A stretch of 64,000 nt of DNA from Pseudomonas sp. ATCC 13867 (GCF_000349845.1 NC_020829.1:4471001-4535000); one strand, 5' to 3'. Positions 1 through 7,934 are shown, counted from the stretch's first letter. Notes: generated by a model not told the origin, from the sequence alone. Program-made: numbers and translations.

Positions 1-298
1 GCACCTTCAGGTGCTCCAGCAACGCCTGCTGCAACTCGGCCTGTTCGTGGATGCGGTAGTCGTGCCCGCGCGGTTTGGCGGAGTCGCCGAAGCCGAGCAT
101 GTCGCAGGCGATCACCCGGTAGCGCTCGGCCAGCGGGCGCCACAGGTAATGCCAGTCCCAGGAGGCAGTGGGGAAGCCGTGGATCAGCAGCAGCGGCTCG
201 CCGCTGCCGGCGCTCCAGTAGCGGATGTCGTGGCCCCGAAAGGTGAAGGAGCGGCCCTGTGCGCGCCAGTCGCACAGGGCGATGCCGGGCAGGCCCAT
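1..298 (-). CDS. alpha/beta hydrolase, epoxide-hydrolase-like (partial)
   Basis: Only the first 99 codons lie in the window; the gene runs off the left edge. The N-terminal part shows the alpha/beta hydrolase fold: a strand followed by the oxyanion-hole motif HGFP and then ASWDW (about residues 40-50), then a CDMLGFGDS stretch typical of epoxide hydrolases and haloalkane dehalogenases. The nucleophile and the rest of the triad are outside the window. Its ATG overlaps the stop of the upstream aldolase gene as ATGA, so the two are probably translationally coupled. P. aeruginosa has a putative epoxide hydrolase (PA3429) next to a class II aldolase, which supports the call. The substrate is unknown. 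Confidence 0.75.
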   Translation of the reverse strand, partial: MGLPGIALCDWRAQGRSFTFRGHDIRYWSAGSGEPLLLIHGFPTASWDWHYLWRPLAERYRVIACDMLGFGDSAKPRGHDYRIHEQAELQQALLEHLKV

Positions 299-1080
299 CA
301 GTCACGGTAGCCGGGGTTCTGCTGGTCCAGCTTGCGCAGCAACGCCGGCCACGCCAGCGCGCCGCCCAGGCCCTGCTTGCTGCGGGTGACGCCGGCCGCC
401 ATCGCCATTGCGCCGTCGAGAATCTGCTGCGGGATCATGATCAACTCGGCGCCGCCGCCCTGGGCCAGCACCTGGATTTCGCAGGCGCGCTGCAGGACGA
501 ACATCATCAGGAAGGTGTCGGCGATGGTCGGCCCGCAGCTCAGCAGGCCGTGGTTGGGCAGGATCATGAAGCCGGCCTCGCCCAGGTCCGCCTGCAGGCG
601 CGCCTTCTCATCGTGGTTCAGCGCCACACCCTCGTAGCCGTGGTAGGCAAGGCTTGCGAGCACGAACAGCGACTGCTGGGAAATCGGCAGCAGGCCCTGC
701 TTCTGCGCGGAGACGGCGATGCCGGCGGCGGTGTGGGTGTGCAGCACGCAGGAGACGTCGTGGCGGACTTCGTGGACGGCGCTGTGGATGGTGTAGCCGG
801 CCGGGTTGATCTCGTAGGGGCTGTCCATCAGCTTCTTGCCGGAGACATCGACCTTCACCAGGCTGGACGCGGTGATCTCGTGGAACATCATGCCGAAGGG
901 GTTGATCAGGAAGTCTTCGGTGCCGGGTACCTTGGCGGAGATATGGGTGAAGATCAGGTCATCCCAGCCGTGCATCGCGATCAGTCGGTAGCAGGCGGCC
1001 AGATCGACACGGGTCTGCCATTCGGCGGCGGAGACCTGCTCCTTGACGTTCACGGTGGGCAGCGGGTGTGCGGCGTGCAT
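298..1080 (-). CDS. class II aldolase/adducin family protein
   Basis: A 260-residue soluble protein of the class II aldolase/adducin family (fuculose-phosphate-aldolase fold), which uses a divalent metal for carbon-carbon bond cleavage or decarboxylation. Typical features are the segment W-D-D-L-I-F-T-H-I-S near residue 40, a Zn-site HTHTAAG around residue 120 and PNHGLLSCG near residue 180. The start at 1080 is preceded by a purine-rich GAAGAGG. Longer frames running upstream to 1434 have no family similarity in the extra part. It overlaps the hydrolase gene downstream by ATGA, forming a two-gene operon. The substrate cannot be told from sequence. Confidence 0.85.
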   Translation of the reverse strand: MHAAHPLPTVNVKEQVSAAEWQTRVDLAACYRLIAMHGWDDLIFTHISAKVPGTEDFLINPFGMMFHEITASSLVKVDVSGKKLMDSPYEINPAGYTIHSAVHEVRHDVSCVLHTHTAAGIAVSAQKQGLLPISQQSLFVLASLAYHGYEGVALNHDEKARLQADLGEAGFMILPNHGLLSCGPTIADTFLMMFVLQRACEIQVLAQGGGAELIMIPQQILDGAMAMAAGVTRSKQGLGGALAWPALLRKLDQQNPGYRD

Positions 1081-1229
1081 GGTCGGTAGCCTCTTCGTTG
1101 TTGTTGTTCGATGGCGCAGTCTAGTCAGCGTGACGCAGAATGGACTGTCACGGAACTGACAGTTGCACGTGCCGACGTCTGGCGAATGCCTGCCCATAAG
1201 CGCAGGCGAAGACACCGCCTTGCGCGATC

Positions 1230-1257
1230 TTGCGCGACGGATGTCCCCGCCTATAGT
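1230..1257 (+). promoter_or_regulatory. candidate sigma70 promoter for the WbqC-family gene
   Basis: TTGCGC at 1230-1235 and TATAGT at 1252-1257 are separated by 16 bases and face the WbqC-family gene. The match is by eye only; the -35 is weak. Confidence 0.35.
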
Positions 1258-1468
1258 GGATAGAGTCACCCCTACTGCACCGGCGGAGTTCGGCGCAACG
1301 GCGACTCCCTCCAGAAGCGGCGTCCAGATGGTGCCGCAGGCAACTCGCCCCTCAGGGCCGGCGGAAGCGTGCCCCTCTCCACCCCCTGCCCGAGTGCCGT
1401 CCACGGCCCCAATCCGCCTGGAAACATTTCGCAATACCTTTTGCAGTGCCCTTCGAGAGTAGTACCCG

Positions 1469-1487
1469 GGAGTCGGGAGGAGACTCC
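1469..1487 (+). promoter_or_regulatory. hairpin presenting a Shine-Dalgarno in its loop (candidate RsmA/CsrA site)
   Basis: GGAGTC (1469-1474) pairs with GACTCC (1482-1487), leaving the 7-base loop GGGAGGA. The loop is the ribosome binding site of the minicistron that starts at 1488. A GGA triplet in a hairpin loop overlapping a ribosome binding site is how RsmA/CsrA targets usually look; that role is inferred here. Confidence 0.45.
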
Positions 1488-1514
1488 ATGCCGGTCAACG
1501 AGGATGTCCCGTGA
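1488..1514 (+). CDS. 8-codon minicistron (MPVNEDVP) ahead of the WbqC-family gene
   Basis: An ATG at 1488 follows a strong GGGAGGAG ribosome binding site. It opens a frame of eight codons whose TGA (1512-1514) overlaps the GTG start of the WbqC-family gene (1511-1513) as GTGA. A second GAGGA lies inside the minicistron at 1500-1504, spaced correctly for the GTG. The arrangement suggests translational coupling through a leader peptide. It could also be chance, since the peptide has no recognisable motif. Confidence 0.4.
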   Translation: MPVNEDVP

Positions 1515-2224
1515 AGAAGACCGCCATCATGCAGCCCTATTTCTTTCCGTACCTGGGCTATTTCAGCCTGATCAAGCACACCGACCTGTTCGTCCTGTTC
1601 GACACGGTGCAGTACATCCACCACGGCTGGATCGAGCGCAACCGCATCCTCAAGCCGCAGGACGGCTGGCTGTACATTCGCGTGCCGCGCGTCAAGCATC
1701 ACCGCGAGACGCTGATCAAGGACGTGCGCCTGGACAACCGCCAGGACTGGCGGCGCAGTTTCTTTTCGCAATTGGAGGTGTACCGCAAGGTCGCACCGCA
1801 CTACCACGACGTGCGGGAAATGATCGCAACGGCGCTGGACCACCCGTTCGACGACATCGTCTCGCTGAACAAGACCACCCTGGAGGCAACCTGCGCCTAC
1901 CTGGGCTTCCCCCGGCAGATGCCGGTGCTCTCGCGCATGGACCTGTCCCTGCAGCGCCCGCAGGCGCCGGACGAGTGGGCGCTGAATATCTGCAAGGCGC
2001 TGGAGGGCGTGGAGGAATACTGGAACCCGCCGGGCGGGCAGAGCTTCTTCGACCGCGGCAAGTACCAGGCGGCCGGGCTGACACTGCGCTTCCAGGAACC
2101 CAGGCTCGTCCCCTACGACCAGAAGCGCCCGACCTTCGAGGCGGGCTTGTCGATCATCGACGTGATGATGTTCAACTCCCCCGCCGATACCTCCCGCATG
2201 CTCGATGCCTACGAGCTCAGTTGA
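1511..2224 (+). CDS. WbqC-family protein
   Basis: A 237-residue protein that begins with the family hallmark MQPYFFPYLGYF just after the start and continues with DTVQYIHHGWIERNRI. The WbqC family (PF08889) is often found in O-antigen or sugar-decoration gene clusters; its enzymatic role is poorly defined. The start is GTG, with GAGGA six bases upstream, inside the 8-codon minicistron. There are no polysaccharide genes beside it here, so it may act alone. Its stop abuts the convergent LrgB-like gene with no gap: TGA then TCA, together TGATCA. Confidence 0.85.
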   Translation: MKKTAIMQPYFFPYLGYFSLIKHTDLFVLFDTVQYIHHGWIERNRILKPQDGWLYIRVPRVKHHRETLIKDVRLDNRQDWRRSFFSQLEVYRKVAPHYHDVREMIATALDHPFDDIVSLNKTTLEATCAYLGFPRQMPVLSRMDLSLQRPQAPDEWALNICKALEGVEEYWNPPGGQSFFDRGKYQAAGLTLRFQEPRLVPYDQKRPTFEAGLSIIDVMMFNSPADTSRMLDAYELS

Positions 2225-2911
2225 TCACAGGCACCACACCAGGACCGGCGCCAGCAGCAGGTTGAACAGCCCGGTCAGGACCATCAGCAGCCCCGCCGCC
2301 GAACCTTCTTCTCCCCCGAACTCGTAAGCCCGGCTGGTACCCGCGCCGTGGGCGCCGACCCCCAGCAGCGCGCCGCGCGCCAGGGTCGAGCGCAGTCGCA
2401 GCAGGCGCATCAGCACGCCGCCCACCAGGGCGCCGAACACCCCGGTGATCATCACGAAGGCAGCCGTCAGATCCGGCACGCCCCCCAGGTCATGGGACAT
2501 TTCCATCGCGAACGGCGTGGTGATCGAGCGCGGCAGCAGGGACAGGGTCACCTGACCATCCAGCGCCAGGGCATGGGCCAGCGCCCAGGAGCTGCCGATG
2601 GCCACGGTCGAGCCGGCGAGCATGCCGGTCAGCAGCGCCGGCCAATGGCGGGCGAGCAAGGCGCGCTGCTGCCAGATCGGAATGGCGAAGGCCACCGTGG
2701 CCGGGCCGAGCAGTGCGACCAGCCAGCGGGTGTCGCGGGCATAGTCGGCATAATGCGCGTGCAGCGGGATCGCCAGGGCGAACAGCAGCGCCGGCACGAA
2801 GACGATGGGTGACAGCCAGTACTGCTGGAAACGGCGGTAGAGGGTACGGCTGAGCAGGTAACCGCCGAGGGTGACGGCCAACCAGAACAGGGCTTGCTTA
2901 TCGAGGCTCAT
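2225..2911 (-). CDS. LrgB/CidB-family inner-membrane protein
   Basis: A 228-residue, very hydrophobic protein with six or more predicted membrane helices and the LrgB signature LLPRSITTPFAMEMS near residue 128, followed by G-A-H-G-A-G-T-S-R-A. LrgB/CidB proteins pair with a small LrgA/CidA holin-like protein and influence murein hydrolase export, autolysis and, in some bacteria, pyruvate or glycolate transport. Its start, with GGAG eight bases upstream, lies inside the end of the LrgA-like gene (14-base overlap), so the two are coupled. The substrate or lytic role is not shown by sequence. Confidence 0.88.
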   Translation of the reverse strand: MSLDKQALFWLAVTLGGYLLSRTLYRRFQQYWLSPIVFVPALLFALAIPLHAHYADYARDTRWLVALLGPATVAFAIPIWQQRALLARHWPALLTGMLAGSTVAIGSSWALAHALALDGQVTLSLLPRSITTPFAMEMSHDLGGVPDLTAAFVMITGVFGALVGGVLMRLLRLRSTLARGALLGVGAHGAGTSRAYEFGGEEGSAAGLLMVLTGLFNLLLAPVLVWCL

Positions 2912-3275
2912 GGCGCGATCTCCAGCGGCACATCCACTCCACCGCCAGGGCGGTGGACAGCATCACCATCACGGTACTGGCGGTGATCACCAGCAGAATC
3001 TTCCAACCCTCGCTGCGCAGCAGCGGGCCGTAGTCCAGCAGGCTCATCAGCGCGGGGATGAAGAACAGCAGCATCTCCGCCAGCAGCAGGCCGGCGCCGC
3101 CCTGCAGCAGGGCCGGGCGAATCGCCCCACAGGCGAACAGCATCAGCAGCAGCGCCAGGCCGATCACCCCGCCCGGCAACGGCAGGCCGGTGAGGGTGGC
3201 GATCCAGCCGCCGAGCCACCAGAAGGCGACCAGAACGGCAAGTTCGAGAAACAGGCGGGCGGCGCGGCGAAACAT
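2898..3275 (-). CDS. LrgA/CidA-family holin-like protein
   Basis: A 125-residue small membrane protein with four predicted helices. It has the LrgA pattern LPLPGGVIGLALLL near residue 32 and an AEMLLFFIPALMSLLDY helix near residue 66, with a short positively charged C-terminus (RWRSRHEPR). It is the upstream partner of the LrgB-like gene and overlaps it by 14 bases. A LysR regulator is divergent from it, an arrangement like cidABC-cidR. Longer frames in this region lack family similarity before the chosen ATG at 3275. Confidence 0.85.
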   Translation of the reverse strand: MFRRAARLFLELAVLVAFWWLGGWIATLTGLPLPGGVIGLALLLMLFACGAIRPALLQGGAGLLLAEMLLFFIPALMSLLDYGPLLRSEGWKILLVITASTVMVMLSTALAVEWMCRWRSRHEPR

Positions 3276-3377
3276 GGCAGCGGTCTCGATACGTTGAGTG
3301 GGTGGAAAATCGGTTGGGAATGGCGCAAAGCCTACTCCCGCGCCTATCATCCCTAAAGCGAATAGATCGAATCGGAG

Positions 3378-3391
3378 CCATTCCAGAATGG
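3378..3391 (+). promoter_or_regulatory. palindrome over the LysR start codon
   Basis: CCATTC CA GAATGG is a perfect inverted repeat with 6-base arms that spans the regulator's ATG (3388). It could be an autoregulatory site or a translation-limiting hairpin. Function is inferred from position only. Confidence 0.3.
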
Positions 3392-4284
3392 AATTCAAGC
3401 AACTGCGCGCCTTCGCCGAAGTGGTGCGCCAGGGCAGCTTCACCCAGGCGGCGGTACACCTGAATGCCAGCCAGTCGGCGGTCAGCAAGCAGATCGCCCA
3501 GCTGGAGCAGAGCCTGCGCGTGCAACTGCTGGAACGCAGCGGCCCGCACGTGAGCCTCACCGCCGCCGGCGAGCTGGTGCTGCGCCGCGCCGAGGACATG
3601 CTGCGCCTGCGCCGCGAACTGCTCACCGAACTGGATGACCTCAGCCGCCTGCACCGTGGCGAACTGCGCCTGGGATTACCGCTGCTGGGCGCCGACGCCC
3701 TGTTCGCCGGACGCTTCGCCGAGTACCGGCGGCGCTATCCGAATATCGCCGTGCACCTGATCGAGGGCGGCAGCAAGACGATGGAGGAGCTGGTCCACCG
3801 CGGCGAACTGGAACTGGGCGGCGGTCTCACCCCGGAAGACCCGGCCTTCGACCACCAGCCGTTCTGCAACGAACCGCTGGACGCCCTGCTCCCCGCCGAT
3901 CACCCGCTGGCGACGCGGGAAAGCCTGAGCCTGGTGGAGCTGGCCGATACGCCGTTCCTGCTCTACCAGCAGAGTTTCACCCTCAACGACCGCCTGCTGC
4001 GCGCCTGCCGCGAAGCCGGTTTCGAGCCGCGCGAGGGTGGCCGCAGCGGGCAGGCGGACTTCCTCGGCGCGCTGGTCGCCGCCGGGCAAGGCGTGGTGCT
4101 GCTGCCACGGGTGGTGGCCGAGGAACTGGAGCGTCCGGGGGTGGTGCGCGTGCTGCTCCGCGAGCCGGAGCTGCGCTGGGACATCAGCTTCATCTGGCGG
4201 CGCGATGCGTACCTGTCGAATGCGGCCAAGGCCTGGCTGGATCTGATGCGGGAGATGCCGTTGCATCCGCTGGGGTCGGCGTGA
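3388..4284 (+). CDS. LysR-family regulator, CidR-like
   Basis: A 298-residue LysR-type regulator. The N-terminal winged helix-turn-helix is typical (MEFKQLRAFAEVVRQGSFT, then ASQSAVSKQIAQLEQ), followed by a type 2 periplasmic-binding-like effector domain from about residue 90. It is divergent from the LrgA/LrgB pair with 112 bases between, so it most likely controls them, as CidR/AlsR regulators do in response to weak acids such as acetate. The ATG at 3388 has CGGAG about nine bases upstream; the longer in-frame extension from 3298 is unlikely. Confidence 0.85.
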   Translation: MEFKQLRAFAEVVRQGSFTQAAVHLNASQSAVSKQIAQLEQSLRVQLLERSGPHVSLTAAGELVLRRAEDMLRLRRELLTELDDLSRLHRGELRLGLPLLGADALFAGRFAEYRRRYPNIAVHLIEGGSKTMEELVHRGELELGGGLTPEDPAFDHQPFCNEPLDALLPADHPLATRESLSLVELADTPFLLYQQSFTLNDRLLRACREAGFEPREGGRSGQADFLGALVAAGQGVVLLPRVVAEELERPGVVRVLLREPELRWDISFIWRRDAYLSNAAKAWLDLMREMPLHPLGSA

Positions 4285-4289
4285 TGCGG

Positions 4290-4366
4290 GTTCGCGGGCA
4301 AGCTCGCTCCTACAGGTTAGCCTCTGTGCCGAGCCCGCCCTTGTAGGAGCGAGCTTGCTCGCGAAC
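4290..4366. repeat. REP pair (REPIN), copy 1
   Basis: Two inverted copies of the Pseudomonas REP core: GCAAGCTCGCTCCTAC at 4298-4313, and its complement starting GTAGGAGCGAGCTTGC at 4343, about 30 bases apart. One arm carries a variant base (TTCGCGGGC). Confidence 0.9.
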
Positions 4367-4370
4367 CGCT

Positions 4371-4841
4371 TTACAGCAGCTCCGCGAACTCCCCGACCAA
4401 TCGCGGCCACGCTCGCTGCGCCTCGCTGTCATCGGCCAGCAGCCTGAACCCGCCGAACTCGAACGCCGGCGATACCGTGCAGCCCACCAACACGTAATCC
4501 CCCCGGCAACGCGCCGCCTGCCAGGCATGGGCGGGCACCGCGCGTTGCGGCAGGCTGCCCTCGCCCACCGGGCCGAGGCGTTCGATGCGTACAGGAGTGT
4601 CCGGCCGCTCGGCCACCAGCAGGTCCAGCGGCCCGCCTTCGTGGTAATGCCACAACTCATCGGCGTCGATACGGTGCCAGCGGCTGACTGTGCCGCCGGG
4701 CAGCAGGAAGAAGATGGCCGAGGATTGCTGGCGGCCATCGGCGCCCGTCAGGGTCGAATCGAACACGCGGCGGTAGAAACCGCCCTCGGGGTGCGGGGCG
4801 AGCCCCAGCGTGTCGATCAGATAACGGGCGCGGGGATGCAT
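4371..4841 (-). CDS. DUF985-family cupin
   Basis: A 156-residue single-domain cupin of the DUF985 (Cupin_5) family. Diagnostic parts are LGLAPHPEGGFYRRVF at residues 12-27, SAIFFLLPGG, SRWHRIDADELWHYHEGGP (53-71) with the metal-type His and Glu residues, and a C-terminal GCTVSPAFEFGGFRL. Its function is unknown; family members may bind sugars or metals. The ATG overlaps the flavodoxin stop as ATGA, so it is the second gene of a flavodoxin-cupin operon. Confidence 0.85.
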   Translation of the reverse strand: MHPRARYLIDTLGLAPHPEGGFYRRVFDSTLTGADGRQQSSAIFFLLPGGTVSRWHRIDADELWHYHEGGPLDLLVAERPDTPVRIERLGPVGEGSLPQRAVPAHAWQAARCRGDYVLVGCTVSPAFEFGGFRLLADDSEAQRAWPRLVGEFAELL

Positions 4842-5293
4842 CAGGCTTTCAGCGCGGCGATGAACTCGGCAATCCACGGCTCGGAGTCGGTCTCCTGGTC
4901 GACCGTCTCGCTGCCGTCCAGGCGCAGCATCGGCACCACTTCGCGCATGCCCAGCTCCACCAGCAGTTCGCGTACCTGCTCGCCGCCGCCGCAATAGGTG
5001 TCGCCGTAGCTGGAATCGCCCAGGGCGATCACGCCGCCCGGACGGTCGCGCCAGTCCGGCAGGCGATCGCGCAGCGCGTAGTACAGCGGCTGGAAGGTGT
5101 CCGGCAGGTCGCCCATGCCGGTGGTCGAGGTCACCACCAGAAGCGCCTCGGGGGCGAAGGCCAGCAGGCCGTCGAGGGTCACGCGCGGATCGTGCCAGGC
5201 TTCGAAACCGGCCGCGTCGAGCAGGCGCTTGGCGTGGCGCGCGACCTCTTCGGCGGTGCCGTAGACCGAGCCGGACAGAATGGCGACTTTCAT
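4841..5293 (-). CDS. flavodoxin
   Basis: A 150-residue short-chain flavodoxin. The N-terminus MKVAILSGSVYGTAEEVARHA is the FMN phosphate-binding loop, followed by TSTTGMGDLPDTFQPL near residue 63 and ALGDSSYGDTYCGGG near 98 for the isoalloxazine-binding loops. It carries electrons in the cytoplasm; the partner is not evident. GGGAGTG precedes the ATG at 5293, and the longer N-terminus (to 5317) is not family-like. It is divergent from folM and coupled to the downstream cupin gene. Confidence 0.9.
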   Translation of the reverse strand: MKVAILSGSVYGTAEEVARHAKRLLDAAGFEAWHDPRVTLDGLLAFAPEALLVVTSTTGMGDLPDTFQPLYYALRDRLPDWRDRPGGVIALGDSSYGDTYCGGGEQVRELLVELGMREVVPMLRLDGSETVDQETDSEPWIAEFIAALKA

Positions 5294-5433
5294 GATCACT
5301 CCCACAAGGCAAGACAAGGCCTCCCATTATGCCCCATCCGTGCCCGGCCGCGCCGGGGCTGGTATAGTTTTGCCCTACCCGGCCGCTCGGATATTCCCCT
5401 GCGCGCCGTTTTCCCCGACTTCACGAGGCGCGC

Positions 5434-6159
5434 ATGGGCAACACCCCGGCTCCCATCCTGATCACCGGCGCCAGCCAGCGCATCGGCCTGCACTGCGCGA
5501 AACGCCTGCTGCAGGACGGCCAGCCGGTGATCGTGACCTATCGCCAGGACAAGCCCGGCGTCGATGAGCTGCGCCAGTTGGGCGCCACCTGCCTGCACGC
5601 GGAGCTGGCCGACGAAGCCGGCATCCTCGCCTTCATCGACACGCTGAAATCCCGCACCGACCACCTGCGCGCGATCGTCCACAACGCCTCGGCCTGGATC
5701 AGCGAAGAGCCCGGCCTTGAGGCGGACGCCTTCGGCGAACTGTTCCGCCTGCACATGCTCGCGCCCTACCTGATCAACCTGCGTTGCGCCGAACTGCTCG
5801 AACGCGACGCCGTCGAACGTGGCGCCCCGGCGGACATCATCCACCTCTCCGACGACGTCGCCCGCAAGGGCAGCGCCAATCGCATCGCCTACTGCGCCAG
5901 CAAGGCCGGCCTGGACAACCTCACCCTGTCCTTCGCCGCGCGCTTCGCGCCGCGCATCAAGGTCAACGGCATCGCGCCGGCCCTGATCCTGTTCAACGAA
6001 GGCGACGACGCGGACTACCGAGTGCGCACCCTGGCGAAATCCGCCCTGGGCATCGAACCGGGCGCGGAGGTGATCTACCAGAGCGTGCGCTACCTGCTCG
6101 ACAGCCCCTACGTGACCGGCACCACCCTGACCGTCAACGGCGGCCGGCACCTCAAATGA
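5434..6159 (+). CDS. folM: dihydromonapterin reductase FolM
   Basis: A 241-residue short-chain dehydrogenase. It has the NADPH-binding TGASQRIG near residue 10, HNASAWIS near 87 and the catalytic YCASKA near 151, and ends [15 protein letters not shown]. The TGxxxRxG form of the cofactor loop and the position just before folE and folX identify FolM, which reduces dihydromonapterin to tetrahydromonapterin. Pseudomonas uses that compound as the pterin cofactor of phenylalanine hydroxylase. GAGG lies five bases before the ATG. It heads a folM-folE-folX operon. Confidence 0.9.
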   Translation: MGNTPAPILITGASQRIGLHCAKRLLQDGQPVIVTYRQDKPGVDELRQLGATCLHAELADEAGILAFIDTLKSRTDHLRAIVHNASAWISEEPGLEADAFGELFRLHMLAPYLINLRCAELLERDAVERGAPADIIHLSDDVARKGSANRIAYCASKAGLDNLTLSFAARFAPRIKVNGIAPALILFNEGDDADYRVRTLAKSALGIEPGAEVIYQSVRYLLDSPYVTGTTLTVNGGRHLK

Positions 6160-6190
6160 CCCGCCCGGCGCGGGCGCGAGGAATCCCACC

Positions 6191-6751
6191 ATGATCGAAG
6201 ACATGTCTCGCCACTACCGTGAGATTCTCAAAGGGCTCGGCGAAGACCCCGGCCGCGAGGGCCTGCTCGACACACCCAAGCGCGCCGCCAAGGCCATGCA
6301 GTACCTTTGCCACGGTTACGAGCAGACGCTGGGAGAGATCGTCAACGGCGCGCTGTTCGCCTCGGACAACGACGAGGTGGTGATCGTCAAGGACATCGAG
6401 CTCTACTCGCTGTGCGAACACCACCTGCTGCCCTTCATCGGCAAGGCCCATGTGGCGTACATTCCCACCGGCAAGGTGCTGGGCCTGTCGAAAGTGGCGC
6501 GCATCGTCGACATGTTCGCGCGCCGCCTGCAGATCCAGGAAAGCCTGACCCGGCAGATCGCCGAGGCCATCGAGCAGGTCACCAGCGCCGCCGGCGTGGC
6601 GGTGGTGATCGAAGCGCAGCACATGTGCATGATGATGCGCGGCGTGGAGAAACAGAACTCGGTGATGAACACTTCGGTGATGCTCGGCGCCTTCCGCGAG
6701 TCCAACACCACCCGCCAGGAATTTCTGCAACTGATCGGACGGAGCAAGTGA
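6191..6751 (+). CDS. folE: GTP cyclohydrolase I FolE
   Basis: A 186-residue type I GTP cyclohydrolase that converts GTP to dihydroneopterin triphosphate. The zinc ligands are visible: Cys75 and His78 in LCEHHLLPF, and Cys146 in [23 protein letters not shown] forms part of the active site. GAGGA precedes the ATG by seven bases. The gene lies between folM and folX, and only one base separates its stop from the folX start. This copy is probably dedicated to monapterin synthesis; other folE copies are common in pseudomonads. Confidence 0.95.
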   Translation: MIEDMSRHYREILKGLGEDPGREGLLDTPKRAAKAMQYLCHGYEQTLGEIVNGALFASDNDEVVIVKDIELYSLCEHHLLPFIGKAHVAYIPTGKVLGLSKVARIVDMFARRLQIQESLTRQIAEAIEQVTSAAGVAVVIEAQHMCMMMRGVEKQNSVMNTSVMLGAFRESNTTRQEFLQLIGRSK

Positions 6752-6752
6752 A

Positions 6753-7124
6753 ATGACGCGACTGGAGCCAGGCATGGCGCGAATCCGGGTCAAGGATCTG
6801 CGCGTGCGCACCTACATCGGCATCAAGGAGGACGAAATCCTCAACAAGCAGGATGTGCTGATCAACCTCACAATCCTCTACCCGGCCGGCGATGCGGTGC
6901 AGGTCAACGACATCGACCACGCCCTGAACTACCGCACCATCACCAAGGCGATCATCGCCCACGTGGAGGAAAACCGCTTCGCCCTGCTCGAGCGCCTGAC
7001 CCAGGAACTGCTCGACCTGGTGATGAGCAACCCGGCCGTGCGCTACGCCGAAGTGGAGGTCGACAAGCCCCACGCCCTGCGTTTCGCCGAGTCGGTGTCC
7101 ATCGCGCTGGCCGCCCAACGCTGA
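6753..7124 (+). CDS. folX: dihydroneopterin triphosphate 2'-epimerase FolX
   Basis: A 123-residue member of the FolB/FolX tunnelling fold, with [30 protein letters not shown] near the N-terminus and the conserved [13 protein letters not shown] helix. FolX epimerises dihydroneopterin triphosphate to the monapterin form; the context with folM and folE supports FolX over the aldolase FolB. The start at 6753 is one base after the folE stop. MARI at 6774 is an alternative start. Confidence 0.88.
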   Translation: MTRLEPGMARIRVKDLRVRTYIGIKEDEILNKQDVLINLTILYPAGDAVQVNDIDHALNYRTITKAIIAHVEENRFALLERLTQELLDLVMSNPAVRYAEVEVDKPHALRFAESVSIALAAQR

Positions 7125-7250
7125 CCGGGCAGTCGAGCATTCTGCACGCCCGTGCCAGCCGGCCAACGGGCGTTGCTGGCAGATCGCTGGCCTCCTAGAA
7201 TCTCGACAGCCCCGCCATGCGCCTCTGTTGCGCCCACTGAGAGACACGCC

Positions 7251-7562
7251 ATGACCGAGCCCACCCATCTGACCGAAGAACAACGCACGGAACTCGAGGC
7301 CGCCGCCTTCCGCACCCTGGTGCAGCACCTGCGTACCCGCAAGGACGTGCAGAACATCGATCTGATGAATCTTGCCGGCTTCTGCCGCAACTGCCTGTCC
7401 AAGTGGTACAAGGCTGCGGCGGACGACATGGGACTGGACGTCAGCCCTGACCAGGCCCGCGAAGAGATCTACGGCATGCCTTACGCCGAATGGAAGGCCA
7501 AGTACCAGAAGGAAGCGACGCCCGAACAGCAGGCGGCCTTCGATAACGCGAAAAAGCACTGA
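7251..7562 (+). CDS. DUF1244-family protein
   Basis: A 103-residue small cytoplasmic protein. The core FRTLVQHLRTRKDVQNIDLMNLAGFCRNCLSKWY (residues 18-51), followed by GMPYAEWKAKYQ, is characteristic of the DUF1244 family (PF06844), which is widespread in proteobacteria. It carries a Cys-x2-Cys pair of unknown purpose. Its function is unknown. The ATG at 7251 was chosen over an upstream in-frame ATG because conservation starts there. It is followed after 13 bases by a HopJ-family gene. Confidence 0.85.
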   Translation: MTEPTHLTEEQRTELEAAAFRTLVQHLRTRKDVQNIDLMNLAGFCRNCLSKWYKAAADDMGLDVSPDQAREEIYGMPYAEWKAKYQKEATPEQQAAFDNAKKH

Positions 7563-7575
7563 CGAGTTTGCCTTG

Positions 7576-7914
7576 ATGACCCTCAACGATTTTCGCGCGC
7601 GCCTGCGCAGCGAGCAGCACCTGTTCACCGACACCCTCGCGTACATCGCCGAGCACTACAGCTACACCCCCAGCGCCTTCAGCAACGGCAGCGTGGAAAA
7701 CCCCGCCGGGCAGAACGAAGGTTCCTGCAAGACCCTGGGTTTTGCGATTCTCGAAGGCCTGAGCCAGGAAGAGTCGCTGCTGGCGTTCGGCGAGCACTAC
7801 CGCGCCGTGCGTGAGAACCCCGAAGGCACCGACCACGCCAACATCCGCGCCCTGCAGAGCACCGGCCTGGCCGGCGTCAACTTCGAGCGCCAGCCGCTGT
7901 CGCGTCGCGGCTGA
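7576..7914 (+). CDS. HopJ-family small protein
   Basis: A 112-residue protein of the HopJ type III effector family (PF08888), recognised by YTPSAFSNGSVENPAGQNEGSCKTLGFAIL (residues 31-60) and LLAFGEHYRAV. The family name comes from a P. syringae effector candidate, but members occur in many free-living bacteria and algae. Nothing nearby suggests secretion, so it is probably a housekeeping protein. It lies directly after the DUF1244 gene and before a good terminator. Confidence 0.85.
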   Translation: MTLNDFRARLRSEQHLFTDTLAYIAEHYSYTPSAFSNGSVENPAGQNEGSCKTLGFAILEGLSQEESLLAFGEHYRAVRENPEGTDHANIRALQSTGLAGVNFERQPLSRRG

Positions 7915-7934
7915 GTTGTCTGGCTCGATGAATA

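Larger units (their letters stand above)
1081..1510. other. 430-bp gene-free region between aldolase and wbqC-family gene
   Basis: This is a divergent intergenic region. Besides the minicistron and hairpin listed separately, it holds one plausible plus-strand sigma70 promoter, TTGCGC (1230-1235), 16 bases, TATAGT (1252-1257). That would give a leader of about 240 bases ahead of the WbqC-family gene. The rest is GC-rich with several short inverted repeats and no convincing reading frame. Confidence 0.5.
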
